This document shows, piece after piece, positions 44,498 through 53,868 of a stretch of DNA of 64,000 nt (positions are counted from its first letter, which is position 1; each line of letters begins with the position of its first letter). Position numbers and translations under genes: made by a program. The stretch is from contig OZ244235.1 of the NCBI GenBank assembly GCA_965217095.1, forward strand, positions 372,001 to 436,000, read 5' to 3'. The notes beneath the pieces were generated by a model. The model saw nothing but the letters and a program-made list of their open reading frames with translations, was not told the DNA's origin and made no database searches. Source of the DNA: CAYNZV01 sp965217095 (GTDB lineage: Bacteria; Latescibacterota; UBA2968; UBA8231).

Positions 44498-44977
44498 CTA
44501 GTTCTTGACGATCTGGGTTTCGCCTCCGGCCGCCCGCAATGGCTGCGGGGATTCTTCTTTTCGCCTCGACTCCGCAGACGCCAACGATACCTGCTTGGAA
44601 GCGGTGGCCGTTTCATCCTCGTCTACTTCCATGGCGCAGCTACCGTGGAATATTGCGCCCTCAGAGACGGAAAGGGCGTTTGAATGAATATCGCCAATGA
44701 ATCGCGCCTGGCTGTCGAGCCGGACCTTTTCGGCACGAACCGTGCCTCGCACGATGCCATTGATATAGATGTCTTTGCCTTCCAGGTGCGCGTAGGCTTC
44801 ACCGGACTGACTAATAGTGAGCGCTCCGGAGCACGTCAGCTCACCCTTGAAGATGCCATCGACGCGAACGCTATTCTCTACCTGCATGGTCCCTTCGAAG
44901 AGAGTGCCGCGGCCGATAATCGTATTCAGCGTCTGATTACCGCTCGCAATCGCGCCGTTTTCCTTCTTACCTAACAT
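44498..44977 (-). CDS. Bactofilin
   Basis: A 159-residue bactofilin. Its beta-helical core contains the family pattern TIIGRGTLFEGTMQVENSVRVDGIFKGELTCSGALTISQSG, GIVRGTVRAEKV and IGDIHSNALSVSEGAIFHG, with short disordered tails. Bactofilins polymerise into cytoskeletal filaments linked to cell shape and polar structures. ATG 44977 is preferred to 45004. It lies between the flagellin and the kinase-like gene, with gaps over 90 bp on both sides. Confidence 0.9.
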   Translation of the reverse strand: MLGKKENGAIASGNQTLNTIIGRGTLFEGTMQVENSVRVDGIFKGELTCSGALTISQSGEAYAHLEGKDIYINGIVRGTVRAEKVRLDSQARFIGDIHSNALSVSEGAIFHGSCAMEVDEDETATASKQVSLASAESRRKEESPQPLRAAGGETQIVKN

Positions 44978-45098
44978 CTTATGTTCCCAATGGTTTAGAG
45001 ACACTGAACATCTAGTGCTAGAACAAGATTCTCAATATATCACTTTCGATAAGGGGAAGCAAACAATATTGACGGCTCTATGGCGCGTTCTCGAATTT

Positions 45099-46274
45099 TC
45101 ATTCACGCTTCTTCTTCTTTTGGCCGTTTGTCCCCGCTTTTTGGGCATCCTGCTGCTCCTGCAGGCGTTCGCCGACCATCAAAACGGCCGCGCTGGTCAC
45201 GTCTTCTATAATGCCTACTTCTATGACGGAATTCTCGTAGGCGATATTGCGTTCCACAATGTGGTCCTGAACCTGTAGAATTTCCTTGATGTGGGCGAGA
45301 TAGCGATCCGCTGGGCGCGCAGGTGCCTCCGTGGCCCTCTTGGCGAATCGAGCTTCGTAGACCTCCCGGTCCAGAAGTGCGAGACAGATCTGCACCACAA
45401 AAGCCTTCTTGGCGAACTTGCCGATATCGAGAAAATCGGGTAGCAGATGTACTCCATCCAGAATAACACTGGTATTTTCCTCGATGCACCGGCTCATGAT
45501 AGCGCGTACGCCAACACAGATGGTTTGGGATTGCTCGCGAAATCCAGTCACGACTGGATCTAGTGCCGTTACTTCGGAATCGGGTGGCTCAGTGGCATAG
45601 GACGAGGTGTGCAGGGAAGGCATCAACTCGGGCGCCAGCATCAAACGCATGATCTGCCGTATGTCGTCGGTTGCCACCACCCTGGGGATGTCCAGCATGC
45701 TTGCAAGATTGATCGCCAGCGATGTTTTCCCGACTCCGCTGGCGCCGCCGATTAGCACGATGAGCGGTTTTCCGGATTCCCCCCAACTCCTCCACAGACG
45801 GTATCGCTCCGAATACGCTTTGCCGTGCTCGGCGGCAAGCATGTCGGCGGTGAGATCCTCCAATACGCGATGAGTGATCTGGATCCGCCGTTCATCCATC
45901 AATCGGGATGAGATCGCCCGCGCAATCTGATAGGAACTATCGGGAGGCAGCCCTGAGGCCTGTATCGAGTGAGAAAGCACCTCGCGCGAGAAAGGTCGGC
46001 TACCGTCCTCCGTCTCAACGGTGAGCCCTGCGGGAGGAGGTTCCCAGAAGACCAGGTCCCCGACCGACCGCTCGCCATAATCCTTGCGGATCTGCTTGGT
46101 CAGGATCTTCAGGAATTCCTTGCGGGCAATCTCCTTCTCCTTCGCCAGCGCATCGCGCATCGCGTTGGCTACGCTGGAAGCCTCCTCATGGCTGAAATCT
46201 CGTTCTATGAGATAATGCACCAGCATTCCTCTCATGAACGGGATCCGTTTCTTGCCGTCTACTATGGTTGCCAA
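45099..46274 (-). CDS. 2-phosphoglycerate-kinase-like P-loop protein with ATP-cone-like N-terminus
   Basis: A 391-residue protein. Residues about 8-95 and 95-150 look like ATP-cone domains (IPFMRGMLVHYLIERDFSHEEA; RPFSREVLSHSIQASG). A P-loop kinase domain follows with IGGASGVGKTSLA near residue 175, RVVATDDIRQIMR and SVILDGVHLLPDFL. This matches archaeal-type 2-phosphoglycerate kinases linked to cyclic 2,3-diphosphoglycerate, but bacterial members may have other substrates. The C-terminus ends in a basic KKKKRE tail. Confidence 0.8.
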   Translation of the reverse strand: MATIVDGKKRIPFMRGMLVHYLIERDFSHEEASSVANAMRDALAKEKEIARKEFLKILTKQIRKDYGERSVGDLVFWEPPPAGLTVETEDGSRPFSREVLSHSIQASGLPPDSSYQIARAISSRLMDERRIQITHRVLEDLTADMLAAEHGKAYSERYRLWRSWGESGKPLIVLIGGASGVGKTSLAINLASMLDIPRVVATDDIRQIMRLMLAPELMPSLHTSSYATEPPDSEVTALDPVVTGFREQSQTICVGVRAIMSRCIEENTSVILDGVHLLPDFLDIGKFAKKAFVVQICLALLDREVYEARFAKRATEAPARPADRYLAHIKEILQVQDHIVERNIAYENSVIEVGIIEDVTSAAVLMVGERLQEQQDAQKAGTNGQKKKKRE

Positions 46275-46785
46275 GAGTCGGATTCGCGAGAAGACGCGCC
46301 CTTTTTAGATTCCTTCGCCGTTTTGGTCCAATGATGCCTCTGCCACGCCAATATAGCTTCGATGAAGTTCGAATACCACAGGTCAGTTCCAGAACGCGAA
46401 CGGTGTGGGGGTGGCGCAGCAGTTTTTTTGAACACGTACGATCCGATGAATCCCGTTACCAGGTATCTCACCATGAGCGAAATATAGTTTGCGTGTAAGC
46501 AAGCTACAACAAGCGTACGCATCATGCCCCAACATCTTCGCAAGGCAACTGCGAAGGATGAGTTATACTCGTTGACAATCTCGCCCTGCGAAATTAACTT
46601 TGGTACCATCAAGCGAGGCGGAGTGGGGGGCTATGGTGGCGTTGCCGCTGTAGCCTTTCCTTATTGCTCGGACCTGGGGATGTCCCTTAATTATGTCGCA
46701 ACCCCGGGTGCGAGTTTTTTTGTGCCCGAAAACACAGTGATTGACCGAGTTGGAAACCGGCCGCACGTCTAAGGAGTTGGTTGCA
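46275..46785. other. 511-bp intergenic region
   Basis: This stretch separates the divergent kinase-like gene and transaldolase gene. It contains a plus-strand promoter candidate at 46572-46600. Short open frames on both strands lack ribosome-binding sites and protein-like composition. I see no RNA gene, terminator hairpin or repeat in it. Confidence 0.6.
46572..46600 (+). promoter_or_regulatory. Sigma70-type promoter for transaldolase
   Basis: A perfect TTGACA at 46572-46577 and TAACTT at 46595-46600 are 17 bases apart, about 185 bases before the transaldolase start. The long leader that results shows no recognisable riboswitch. Confidence 0.55.
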
Positions 46786-47919
46786 ATGGCAAATCCTCTG
46801 GTGGAGCTGCAAAGTCTCGGCCAAAGCTTCTGGTTCGACAGTATAAGCAGACGTCTAATCGTGTCAGGCGAACTGCTTTCTCTAATCGAAAACGACGGTC
46901 TTCGCGGCCTCACTTCAAATCCGGCCATCTTCGAGAAAGCGATATCGGGCTCTTCCGACTACACCCAGGCGTTGCGGGCTCTTGCGCGTACTGGAAAAGA
47001 CGCGAAGGAGATCTACGAGGCCATCGCCATCGAGGACATTCAATGGGTAGCGGATTTGCTCAAGCCGGTCTACGATTCCAGCGCGGGTAGAGATGGCTAC
47101 GTGTCCCTTGAGGTATCGCCCCATCTGGCTTGGGATACATCGGGCACAGTTCGGGAGGCTACTCGACTCGCCGCTCACGTAGACCGCGAGAATCTCATGA
47201 TCAAAGTTCCGGGAACGGCGGCCGGGATCCCTGCCATCGAGCAACTGATCGGGGACGGAATAAACGTCAATGTGACAGTGTTGTTCGCCGTGGACAACTA
47301 CGTGCAGGCCGCGGAAGCATATTTGGGGGGCTTGGAGGCGTTTGCCGCGAAGGGGGGACCCCTGGATTCTGTTTCCAGCGTCGCCAGTTTCTTCATCAGT
47401 CGGATCGACTCGATGGTTGACGACATCCTGGAGCAAAAAGCAAAACAAAGTGATGCTGCGGGAGCAGAGTCGGCTCGCATGCTAATGGGCAAGGTGGCTA
47501 TTGCCAACGCCAAGATGGCGTACCAGTCCTACAACGAGCTGTGTCAGAAGGAGCGGTGGAAAAAACTGGCAGACAAGGGCGCCCGCACGCAGCGGCTTCT
47601 TTGGGGAAGTACGAGCACAAAAAATCCCGACTACCGAGATGTCATGTACGTCGAAGAGTTGATCGGCCCCGATACGGTCAACACGATGCCGGAGGCAACC
47701 GTGAAGGCGTTTCGCGATCACGGCGTGCCCAAATCGGCGATTGAAGATGATGTCGAGGGCGCTCGCACCACCATGGCAAAACTAGATGAACTCGGTATTT
47801 CCATGGCCGAGGTGACCGACAAGCTCCAAATGGACGCCGTCAGGTTGTTCGAGGAGCCTTTTAATAAGTTGCTCGGCGAAATCGAGTCCCAGCGCGGAGC
47901 CATCCCCAAGCGCGCCTGA
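46786..47919 (+). CDS. tal: Transaldolase
   Basis: A 377-residue transaldolase. Visible are QSFWFDSISRRLI, GLTSNPAIFEKAISGSSDY, the Schiff-base-Lys segment NLMIKVPGTAAGIPAI and RLLWGSTSTKNPDYRD. It transfers a three-carbon ketol unit in the pentose phosphate pathway. ATG 46786 has AAGGAG 9 bases upstream. The damaged zwf gene follows 52 bp later. Confidence 0.94.
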   Translation: MANPLVELQSLGQSFWFDSISRRLIVSGELLSLIENDGLRGLTSNPAIFEKAISGSSDYTQALRALARTGKDAKEIYEAIAIEDIQWVADLLKPVYDSSAGRDGYVSLEVSPHLAWDTSGTVREATRLAAHVDRENLMIKVPGTAAGIPAIEQLIGDGINVNVTVLFAVDNYVQAAEAYLGGLEAFAAKGGPLDSVSSVASFFISRIDSMVDDILEQKAKQSDAAGAESARMLMGKVAIANAKMAYQSYNELCQKERWKKLADKGARTQRLLWGSTSTKNPDYRDVMYVEELIGPDTVNTMPEATVKAFRDHGVPKSAIEDDVEGARTTMAKLDELGISMAEVTDKLQMDAVRLFEEPFNKLLGEIESQRGAIPKRA

Positions 47920-47971
47920 TCGGCCTCAACCGATCGGCCAGTCAGCAGAATTCTCCAAGAGGTCCGCGACC

Positions 47972-48696
47972 GTGTCGTTCATGTCGTCCCAACGAACTCC
48001 AGATCCGTGCGTCCTCGTGATTTTCGGCGCCTCTGGCGATCTGACTCGCCGCAAACTGCTTCCTGCCATTTGGCATCTCAATGAACAGGGGCGTCTGCCC
48101 GAACAGTTCGCGCTCGTCGGCGTCGCGCGCAGTCCGATGGACAACGACGGCTTCCGCCAGCAGATGGGGGAGGCGGTGCGCAGGTTCGTCGGCGAAGTAG
48201 ATGCGGAGGCCCTGGAACATTTTCTGGGTAAACTATCGTATATCAGCGGAGATCCGCAGGATCCGGAGACCTACATCAAGCTGGGGACCCACCTTGATGA
48301 GCTTGATCGCACCTGTTCCACCAAGGGAAATCGCTGTTTCTACTGCTCTGTCGCATTCAGCCCGAAGAAGGCATCTCTCTATCGTTCAGCGGCAAGACCC
48401 CAGGTCCGGACATGAATCTGGGTACCGTGAAAATGGACTTCGACTACGAGGAAACCTTCGGGGGCCGGAGTCCGGAAGCGTATGAAACCTTGATCCTCGA
48501 TTGTTTGCTAGGTGACGCAACCCTATACGCTAACAGCGATTGGATCGAGAAATCCTGGGAGCTGCTCATGCCGATCCAAGAGGCCTGGAGTGCGTCGTCG
48601 GCGGCGAAGGTCCCATCGTATCCAGCCGGTAGTTGGGGACCGGCTCAAGCTGCATCCCTGCTCGAAGGTGACGGGCGACAATGGATGGAGGTATGA
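47972..48696 (+). pseudogene. zwf: Glucose-6-phosphate dehydrogenase with large internal deletion
   Basis: The first 123 codons are a normal G6PD N-terminus: the NADP site VLVIFGASGDLTRRKLLPAI and ending KGNRCFY. At about 48344 the other frame begins, reading CRIQPEEGISLSFSGKTPGPDMNLGTVKM-type C-terminal sequence to WGPAQAASLLEGDGRQW. About 250 central residues, including the RIDHYLGKE active-site motif, are missing, and the two parts are out of frame. The protein cannot be active. It may be a real deletion or an assembly collapse. The gene sits between transaldolase and kdsC, and a 6-phosphogluconolactonase is encoded at 20187. Confidence 0.88.
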
Positions 48697-49248
48697 ATGA
48701 GCCAACCGACGGTAGAACAACAAGCTCGAGCGCAAAAGATAAGGTTGCTACTAATGGATGTTGATGGCGTGTGGACGGATGGACATCTCTACTATGTGCC
48801 CGGACCACAAGGAGAGATGGTGGAGACCAAACCGTTCAACACTCAGGACGGCATGGGGCTACGCTGGGCTCACGCCGCGGGGATTCAAACGGGTGTCATC
48901 AGCGGCCGCGAATCGCCAGCCGTCAACCATCGAGCCGAGATGTTGGGTGTTACCTACATCTATCAAAATTATCTGGAGAAAATACCGCCGTACGAGGAGA
49001 TTTGCTCCAAGGCAGGTTTGACCGATATAGAAGTGGCGTACATGGGGGATGATTTGACTGATGTGCCTCTAATGCAGCGAGTGGGTTTGGGTGTGGCTGT
49101 CGCCAATGCCCGCGAAGAGGTTTGTCGGCGCGCCGACTACGTGACGACCGCACCAGGTGGAAATGGGGCCACTCGCGAGGTCATCGAGCTTCTTATGAAA
49201 GCCCAGGGCTTGTGGACTTCGATTCTGGACAAATACGGAAGACAGTGA
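48697..49248 (+). CDS. kdsC: KDO-8-phosphate phosphatase (KdsC-type HAD)
   Basis: A 183-residue HAD phosphatase. The nucleophile motif is LLLMDVDGVWTDG, then TQDGMGLRWAHAAGIQTGVISGR, and the acidic motif YMGDDLTDVPLM. It removes phosphate from 3-deoxy-manno-octulosonate 8-phosphate for lipopolysaccharide. The ATG directly follows the zwf stop (TGAATG) with GGAGG upstream, so its translation was coupled to zwf. Confidence 0.9.
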   Translation: MSQPTVEQQARAQKIRLLLMDVDGVWTDGHLYYVPGPQGEMVETKPFNTQDGMGLRWAHAAGIQTGVISGRESPAVNHRAEMLGVTYIYQNYLEKIPPYEEICSKAGLTDIEVAYMGDDLTDVPLMQRVGLGVAVANAREEVCRRADYVTTAPGGNGATREVIELLMKAQGLWTSILDKYGRQ

Positions 49249-49339
49249 GCTAGATCGATCTGCTGTACCTCACGTGCTTGGCACTGTTCATGCCCTCCGG
49301 GACGTTCTTCATGTATTCGAAAGGGGATCTTTACCGGTG

Positions 49340-50218
49340 TCAGCTCGATTTGGATTTTTGCACACCTAACCCGCCTATGATCAGGGCGAGGCCCGCCAAG
49401 GTAGACATCAGGATCTGTTCCCCGACGATGTAGTGTATCAGAAATAGAGACAAGAACGGCGAGAGAAAAATGAGGTTGGCAACCCGGGCGGTGCTCGCCG
49501 AGTGTTTAAGGGCAGACAACCACAGGAAATACGCGAAGCCCATCTCGAACAGTCCGACGTAGGCGGCCCCAGCGATACCTTCCCACCCCACCAGCTCGAA
49601 TCCGGTGGTCGCGAGACAAATTGCGGCGCTTGCCGGAAGCGAACTGATAAATCCTAAAAGTAGACAGATGATCGGATCCCGATCGTCTTTCGCATTGTAA
49701 ATCCAATACAGTGCCCACAGTACGGTGCTGCCCAACGCCAGAGCGACACCTAGGGCGTCGGCGAACTTCAAACCTAGCGGTTCTCCCCGCGTTCCGATGA
49801 TAAGCACTCCCGTGTAGCATATCAGCCCGGCGAAGATGTCTCGAAGTCTTGGGCGTTGGCGCAGGAGCGGAACGGATAGCAGTACGATCGTCAGTGCCCA
49901 GGTATAGTTGAGTGCTTGCGCTTCCTGGGCTGGAAGTCGTTGGTAGGCGGCAAACAATACTAGGTAGTACGCGATCGGGTTTAGGAGGCCGAGCAAGAAG
50001 GAGCGGAGATATTGGCGCGCGGTCCCCGAAAAGAGCTGGCCGATAGTCCCCTGGACAATAGCGATGGCGGCCAACGCTGCTGCAGAAGCGAGGCTGGAAA
50101 AAAACAGGAGTTGCGGAACGGTCAGGTACTGTAGCGCGATCTTGAAGACGGTCGCGACCGTCGACCAGAGAAAGACGGCGGAGCCCGCACAGGCGTACGC
50201 CTTGCGTTGGTTTCCCAT
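49340..50218 (-). CDS. EamA/DMT-family transporter
   Basis: A 292-residue protein with ten hydrophobic helices in two EamA repeats (residues about 8-135 and 150-285), starting KAYACAGSAVFLWSTVATVFKIAL. The segment YTWALTIVLLSVPLLRQRPRLRDI marks the end of the first repeat. The family exports amino acids, nucleosides or related metabolites. It lies between kdsC (convergent) and IS1380 copy 2. Confidence 0.85.
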   Translation of the reverse strand: MGNQRKAYACAGSAVFLWSTVATVFKIALQYLTVPQLLFFSSLASAAALAAIAIVQGTIGQLFSGTARQYLRSFLLGLLNPIAYYLVLFAAYQRLPAQEAQALNYTWALTIVLLSVPLLRQRPRLRDIFAGLICYTGVLIIGTRGEPLGLKFADALGVALALGSTVLWALYWIYNAKDDRDPIICLLLGFISSLPASAAICLATTGFELVGWEGIAGAAYVGLFEMGFAYFLWLSALKHSASTARVANLIFLSPFLSLFLIHYIVGEQILMSTLAGLALIIGGLGVQKSKSS

Positions 50219-50298
50219 GACGGATGCGGTGGCTACATCCCTCCGCCTCGCGGTACTTCGGTCAGCGTGTATTGGGGTTAGTAGTCAGCTCCATCTAA

Positions 50299-51933
50299 CC
50301 TGAATAATTCATGAATCCGCACCAAGCGAACGAATTCGGTGCGCTGGTCAATGGCTGGACGTTTTGGTAGCGGGTTGATCGAGTGCTGTCGGTCGTCGAG
50401 GTGTTGTCTGGGAGATCTGAGCCTCTTTTGGATGTCATTGGGACAGTCGGGTCCCTTGGTGGATCGTGTGCGTGGATGTAGTGGGACATCGCAAAGCATC
50501 ATGAGGTGTCGAGGTTGAGGACGACGGTGCGCATCAGATCCTTGAGCGGGTATGACGTCGGAAAGTGAAAACGGACCTTGGTGGCTTGCTCCCGCACGCG
50601 GGCGCCGATTTTGAGCACCCGGAGTTGGATCGTGTTAAAGTTGGACGTCGTCCATTGGGTGCCGCGCATGCCAATCTGTTGGATCGTGTGCAGCAGCACG
50701 TAGGCCGCGCTGTGCAGGAAGAGGCGAAATTGGTTGGCCGAGAAGCGGTGGCAGGAGGTGCGGTCGGACTGCAGGTAGGTCTTGTGATTCTTGATGAAGC
50801 CTTCCGACCGCCCACGAGCGCAGTAGATCTCCTCATACAGAAACTCGGGAGTGCGGTTGCGGATATTGGTCACCACGAAGCGCGGGTTGGCTTTGCCTTG
50901 TGTGATCTCGGCCTTGTAGATAATCTGGCGCGGTCGGGGCCAGCTCTTGGCCTGATACTCGAAGCGGTCAAAAAGCCGCACCGGTTCATCGCTCTGCTCG
51001 GCCAGCGCCGCCACCAGCTCCATCAGCGGTTCGCCGAGTGCCTTGAGCTTGTTGTTGATCGCCTGTCCCAGAATGAAATCAATACCGTATCCGTCGCACA
51101 GGTCGTGCACCTCAGGGGTGCTGAAGTGTGAGTCGCCTCGTAAGGTGATCTTCGTCTTCGGCCACACCATGATCAAATGATCCAACACGCGTTTGAGGAT
51201 GGCTACCGCCTCTCGGCCTCGCATTCTACGACCGGGTCGCAGCAGCGTCGTGATCAATTTGCCCGACTCCCCTTCGTAGAGATGGACCGGAAGGTAGCAA
51301 TACTCGTCATAGTAGGCATGGAACAACGTGAGTTGCTGGGCGCCGTGTGCCGGATCGTCCGTGTCGTCGATGTCGATGGTGAGCTTCTTGGGCGGCTGGT
51401 CGTAAGACTCGATGAATATTTCCAGCAAAGCGAGCCCGATGCGATACAGATCCGAGCGGCTGACACTGTTTTCCAAACGAGACATGGTTGGTTGACTGGC
51501 CAAATCGTCTCCCGTCAGAGGCAGACGGTCGCACGCGGTTTTCAGACCCGGATCGCAACGCAGGTCGTCACTGTCATTGGCGTCCTCGTAGCCACAGGCG
51601 ATCTGGAATACGCGCTGCCGGATGAGGTCAGTATACGTATGGTCGATATAGCTTTGATGTCGACGATCCGACATCGCCGCCACGATTCGGTCGACGATCC
51701 CGGTGCGGGCTTCCGCTGGTCGCAGAAGCAGGGCGCCCCCATCACTGGTGGTCATGCCACCGTCAAAATCAGCTTCGATCTTTTTGCCCGAGATGTTTGC
51801 AAACGATAGCGCGATCTGCGAAGTTTCCATCTGCGGTGGCCCTCTTGATTGGTTGTTGTTTGTGGGTAACCCTAACGTAGGGCAAAACAACCAGTTGTAC
51901 AGAGGCTCACCGCATTTTTATGAATAATTCAGG
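50299..51933 (-). mobile_element. IS1380-family insertion sequence, copy 2 (1635 bp)
   Basis: The ends CCTGAATAATTCAT (left) and, inverted, CCTGAATTATTCAT (right) are flanked by CTAA at 50295-50298 and 51934-51937, a 4-bp target duplication. It is near-identical to copy 1 and in the same orientation. The right duplication overlaps the stop codon of the PhoU-like gene without changing the protein. Confidence 0.95.
50499..51890 (-). CDS. IS1380 family transposase (copy 2)
   Basis: A 463-residue transposase that appears intact and near-identical to copy 1, with the same FDGGMTTSDGGALLLR, IDIDDTDDPAHG and LRGDSHFSTPEV motifs. The few substitutions between copies suggest they are not a very recent duplication of each other. 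Confidence 0.95.
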   Translation of the reverse strand: MFCPTLGLPTNNNQSRGPPQMETSQIALSFANISGKKIEADFDGGMTTSDGGALLLRPAEARTGIVDRIVAAMSDRRHQSYIDHTYTDLIRQRVFQIACGYEDANDSDDLRCDPGLKTACDRLPLTGDDLASQPTMSRLENSVSRSDLYRIGLALLEIFIESYDQPPKKLTIDIDDTDDPAHGAQQLTLFHAYYDEYCYLPVHLYEGESGKLITTLLRPGRRMRGREAVAILKRVLDHLIMVWPKTKITLRGDSHFSTPEVHDLCDGYGIDFILGQAINNKLKALGEPLMELVAALAEQSDEPVRLFDRFEYQAKSWPRPRQIIYKAEITQGKANPRFVVTNIRNRTPEFLYEEIYCARGRSEGFIKNHKTYLQSDRTSCHRFSANQFRLFLHSAAYVLLHTIQQIGMRGTQWTTSNFNTIQLRVLKIGARVREQATKVRFHFPTSYPLKDLMRTVVLNLDTS

Positions 51934-52581
51934 CTAACTCACTTTGCCACTAACTCGGTCGAGAGGATTAGTGATGCTGGAGGCAACGTTGGAGAGATGC
52001 CCACTGGTGCGACGCAGGAATCTGGAGGCCAAAGCATAGAGCACCGAGTCCGAGCCGGCGTTTGGATCCTGCACGAGGTCGGCCACGAATTCATCGGTGA
52101 GTGTCTTGGTCGCTTCATGTTTTTGCATAACATTGCGGGCGGTTTCGGCGTCGTCGTTGCTGAGTGCTTCCCTAGTAAGGGAGAAGAGAGGCTCGACCTC
52201 CTTGCGTATCTCGGCATACCGTTGGCGGTGAGTATTCTCCTTGTTACATAGATCTCCCCATTGATTCAGCTCGAACAGACTTTTCGCATAGTCTCCCAGA
52301 CGCTCTACGTCGTGGATGATGCTCAGGATCGCCAAGCTCGCCGGGAGATCGTATTTCGGATTGACCGTCAGGTGTTGGAAGATGAGCCGTCGCACCATCC
52401 TTTCACCCATATTGATTTCGCCATCGCTTTGGGCGATAACCCGGGCGTTTTCTTCGTCTCTAGCAGTGAAGTCGCAGCCGATCGCGAACATCCGTTCCGC
52501 CCCTTCCAACATCTTCAGGATCTCCTCAAGGGCTTCGTACACCAGGGAGGATTTTTCTTTGGACAACAGTTCCTTCAACAT
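51934..52581 (-). CDS. PhoU-domain protein
   Basis: A 215-residue all-helical PhoU-type protein (two three-helix repeats; ILSIIHDVERLGDYAKSLFEL and RFLRRTSGHLSNVASSI carry the typical acidic/His positions). It starts 3 bp after the stop of the Na/Pi cotransporter gene with GGAGG upstream, a pairing common for low-affinity phosphate uptake. Its TAG stop coincides with the CTAA duplication of IS1380 copy 2, but the C-terminus is not altered. Confidence 0.85.
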   Translation of the reverse strand: MLKELLSKEKSSLVYEALEEILKMLEGAERMFAIGCDFTARDEENARVIAQSDGEINMGERMVRRLIFQHLTVNPKYDLPASLAILSIIHDVERLGDYAKSLFELNQWGDLCNKENTHRQRYAEIRKEVEPLFSLTREALSNDDAETARNVMQKHEATKTLTDEFVADLVQDPNAGSDSVLYALASRFLRRTSGHLSNVASSITNPLDRVSGKVS

Positions 52582-52584
52582 CGT

Positions 52585-53679
52585 TTACCTCCACGAAAAT
52601 ACTAGAAGCAGCGGGATCAGATAGAATGCCAGGGCCACATAGGCGATGGCAATGAGTCTTGATCTGCTGGTCAGATTTGCCAGGCCGGACGCCATGGCTA
52701 TCGGGATACGCCTGATCGCGGGGACGGGGTAGATTATTAGGATGCCAGAGAGGTTAAAGAAGAGATGAGCGAAAGCGACCGTCACCGCGGCGAGATTTCC
52801 GGTGGCCAGCGAGGCGAGCATCGCCGTTACCGTGGTTCCAATGTTTGCCCCCAACACATATGGAAAGATCTGCTGTAGCGTCAGTATTCCGCCTCCGATA
52901 AGCGGTATGACCATGGACGTCGTGATCGAGCTGCTCTGCACCAAAATGGTCAGGATCAACCCGAACAACATGGTTGTGAGAGGGGCTCCAAAGAGATAGC
53001 GGTGCAAGAAACGTTCTGACCTGGCAACAACCAGACTGCAAGCGAGATCTACCAGAAACTTAAGCGCCCCGTACATCAACAGGAGAGCGACGATGATGCA
53101 GAGGGTCGGATTCTCGCCCATGAAATCGGCCAGCCATGCAACTACGGGTTTGGTCGCGAGTTTCAACGGACTCGTGAATTTCATGCCGCCGACGCCTTCA
53201 AATACCGTCGCTATATTTTCCGAAAACCATTGCAGAGGATGAAAGAAAACCTCCAACGGCAGGATGATTGCCACCGCGATCAAGTTGAAAAAATCGTGCA
53301 CCGTGGCACCGGCCAAGGCCCTGCGGAACTCTTCCTTACGAGTGATATGCCCCATGGAAACCAGGGTGTTCGTTACGCTGGTGCCGATGTTGGCGCCCAT
53401 GATGACCGGTACGGCGCCTTCTATCGTGAGGGCGCCGCCCGCCACCATGCCGACGGCTATCGAGGTCGAGGTGGAAGAGCTTTGAACCAGCGTCGTGGCA
53501 AGGATGCCGGCAAACAGACCCACCAACGGATTGGCGGTCATTTCTATTATCTGTTTTGCCAGGTCTTTGCCGAAAAGTTTGAATGAGGCGCCCAACAGAC
53601 CAATGCTGACCAGGAAGGTGTATAGAATCAGCATCAGGAGAAGGACCTGACCAGCCGTCTTTATCGAGCTCCGATTCAC
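52585..53679 (-). CDS. Na/Pi cotransporter family protein
   Basis: A 364-residue membrane protein with the duplicated NptA/YjbB signature: LATTLVQSSSTSTSIAVGMV with MGANIGTSVTNTLVS in the first half, and LTILVQSSSITTSMVIPL with LGANIGTTVTAML in the second. The QSSS motifs bind sodium and phosphate. The usual C-terminal PhoU region is a separate gene here (51934-52581), 3 bp downstream. Confidence 0.9.
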   Translation of the reverse strand: MNRSSIKTAGQVLLLMLILYTFLVSIGLLGASFKLFGKDLAKQIIEMTANPLVGLFAGILATTLVQSSSTSTSIAVGMVAGGALTIEGAVPVIMGANIGTSVTNTLVSMGHITRKEEFRRALAGATVHDFFNLIAVAIILPLEVFFHPLQWFSENIATVFEGVGGMKFTSPLKLATKPVVAWLADFMGENPTLCIIVALLLMYGALKFLVDLACSLVVARSERFLHRYLFGAPLTTMLFGLILTILVQSSSITTSMVIPLIGGGILTLQQIFPYVLGANIGTTVTAMLASLATGNLAAVTVAFAHLFFNLSGILIIYPVPAIRRIPIAMASGLANLTSRSRLIAIAYVALAFYLIPLLLVFSWR

Positions 53680-53770
53680 AGGTTTCCACCCGATACGTTT
53701 TTTTCGTGCGAATTTACGTCGTTTTTATTATAGTACAACCGACTTAAGCTCCTTCCTCCCCGGGAGACTT

Positions 53771-53866
53771 ATGAAAACCACGGGCAGACACGTAGCCCCG
53801 TTTCTAGTAATCGCCGCGCTGACCTGGCTCTTCTTACGTCTGGGCATGGATCTGTTTCCAGGTTGA
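53771..53866 (+). CDS. 31-residue membrane microprotein (candidate)
   Basis: A small frame MKTTGRHVAPFLVIAA.. with one hydrophobic helix and the C-terminal GMDLFPG. It has GGGAG 5 bases before the ATG. A TATAGT-like -10 element at 53729-53734 lies upstream. It ends 3 bp from the convergent glyA stop. There is no recognised family; support comes only from the ribosome-binding site and the hydrophobic pattern. Confidence 0.35.
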   Translation: MKTTGRHVAPFLVIAALTWLFLRLGMDLFPG

Positions 53867-53868
53867 GA

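Noticed and set aside
46262..46612. A 116-codon minus-strand frame in the intergenic region before transaldolase
   Set aside because: It has no ribosome-binding site, an unnatural amino-acid mix, and overlaps the kinase-like gene start and a good plus-strand promoter.
41902..51933. A composite transposon bounded by the two IS1380 copies
   Set aside because: Each copy has its own 4-bp target duplication (CTAG and CTAA), and the outermost flanks do not match, so the interval did not move as one unit.
51934..52581. Truncation of the PhoU-like gene by IS1380 copy 2
   Set aside because: The 4-bp duplication regenerates the original TAG stop, so the protein end is unchanged.
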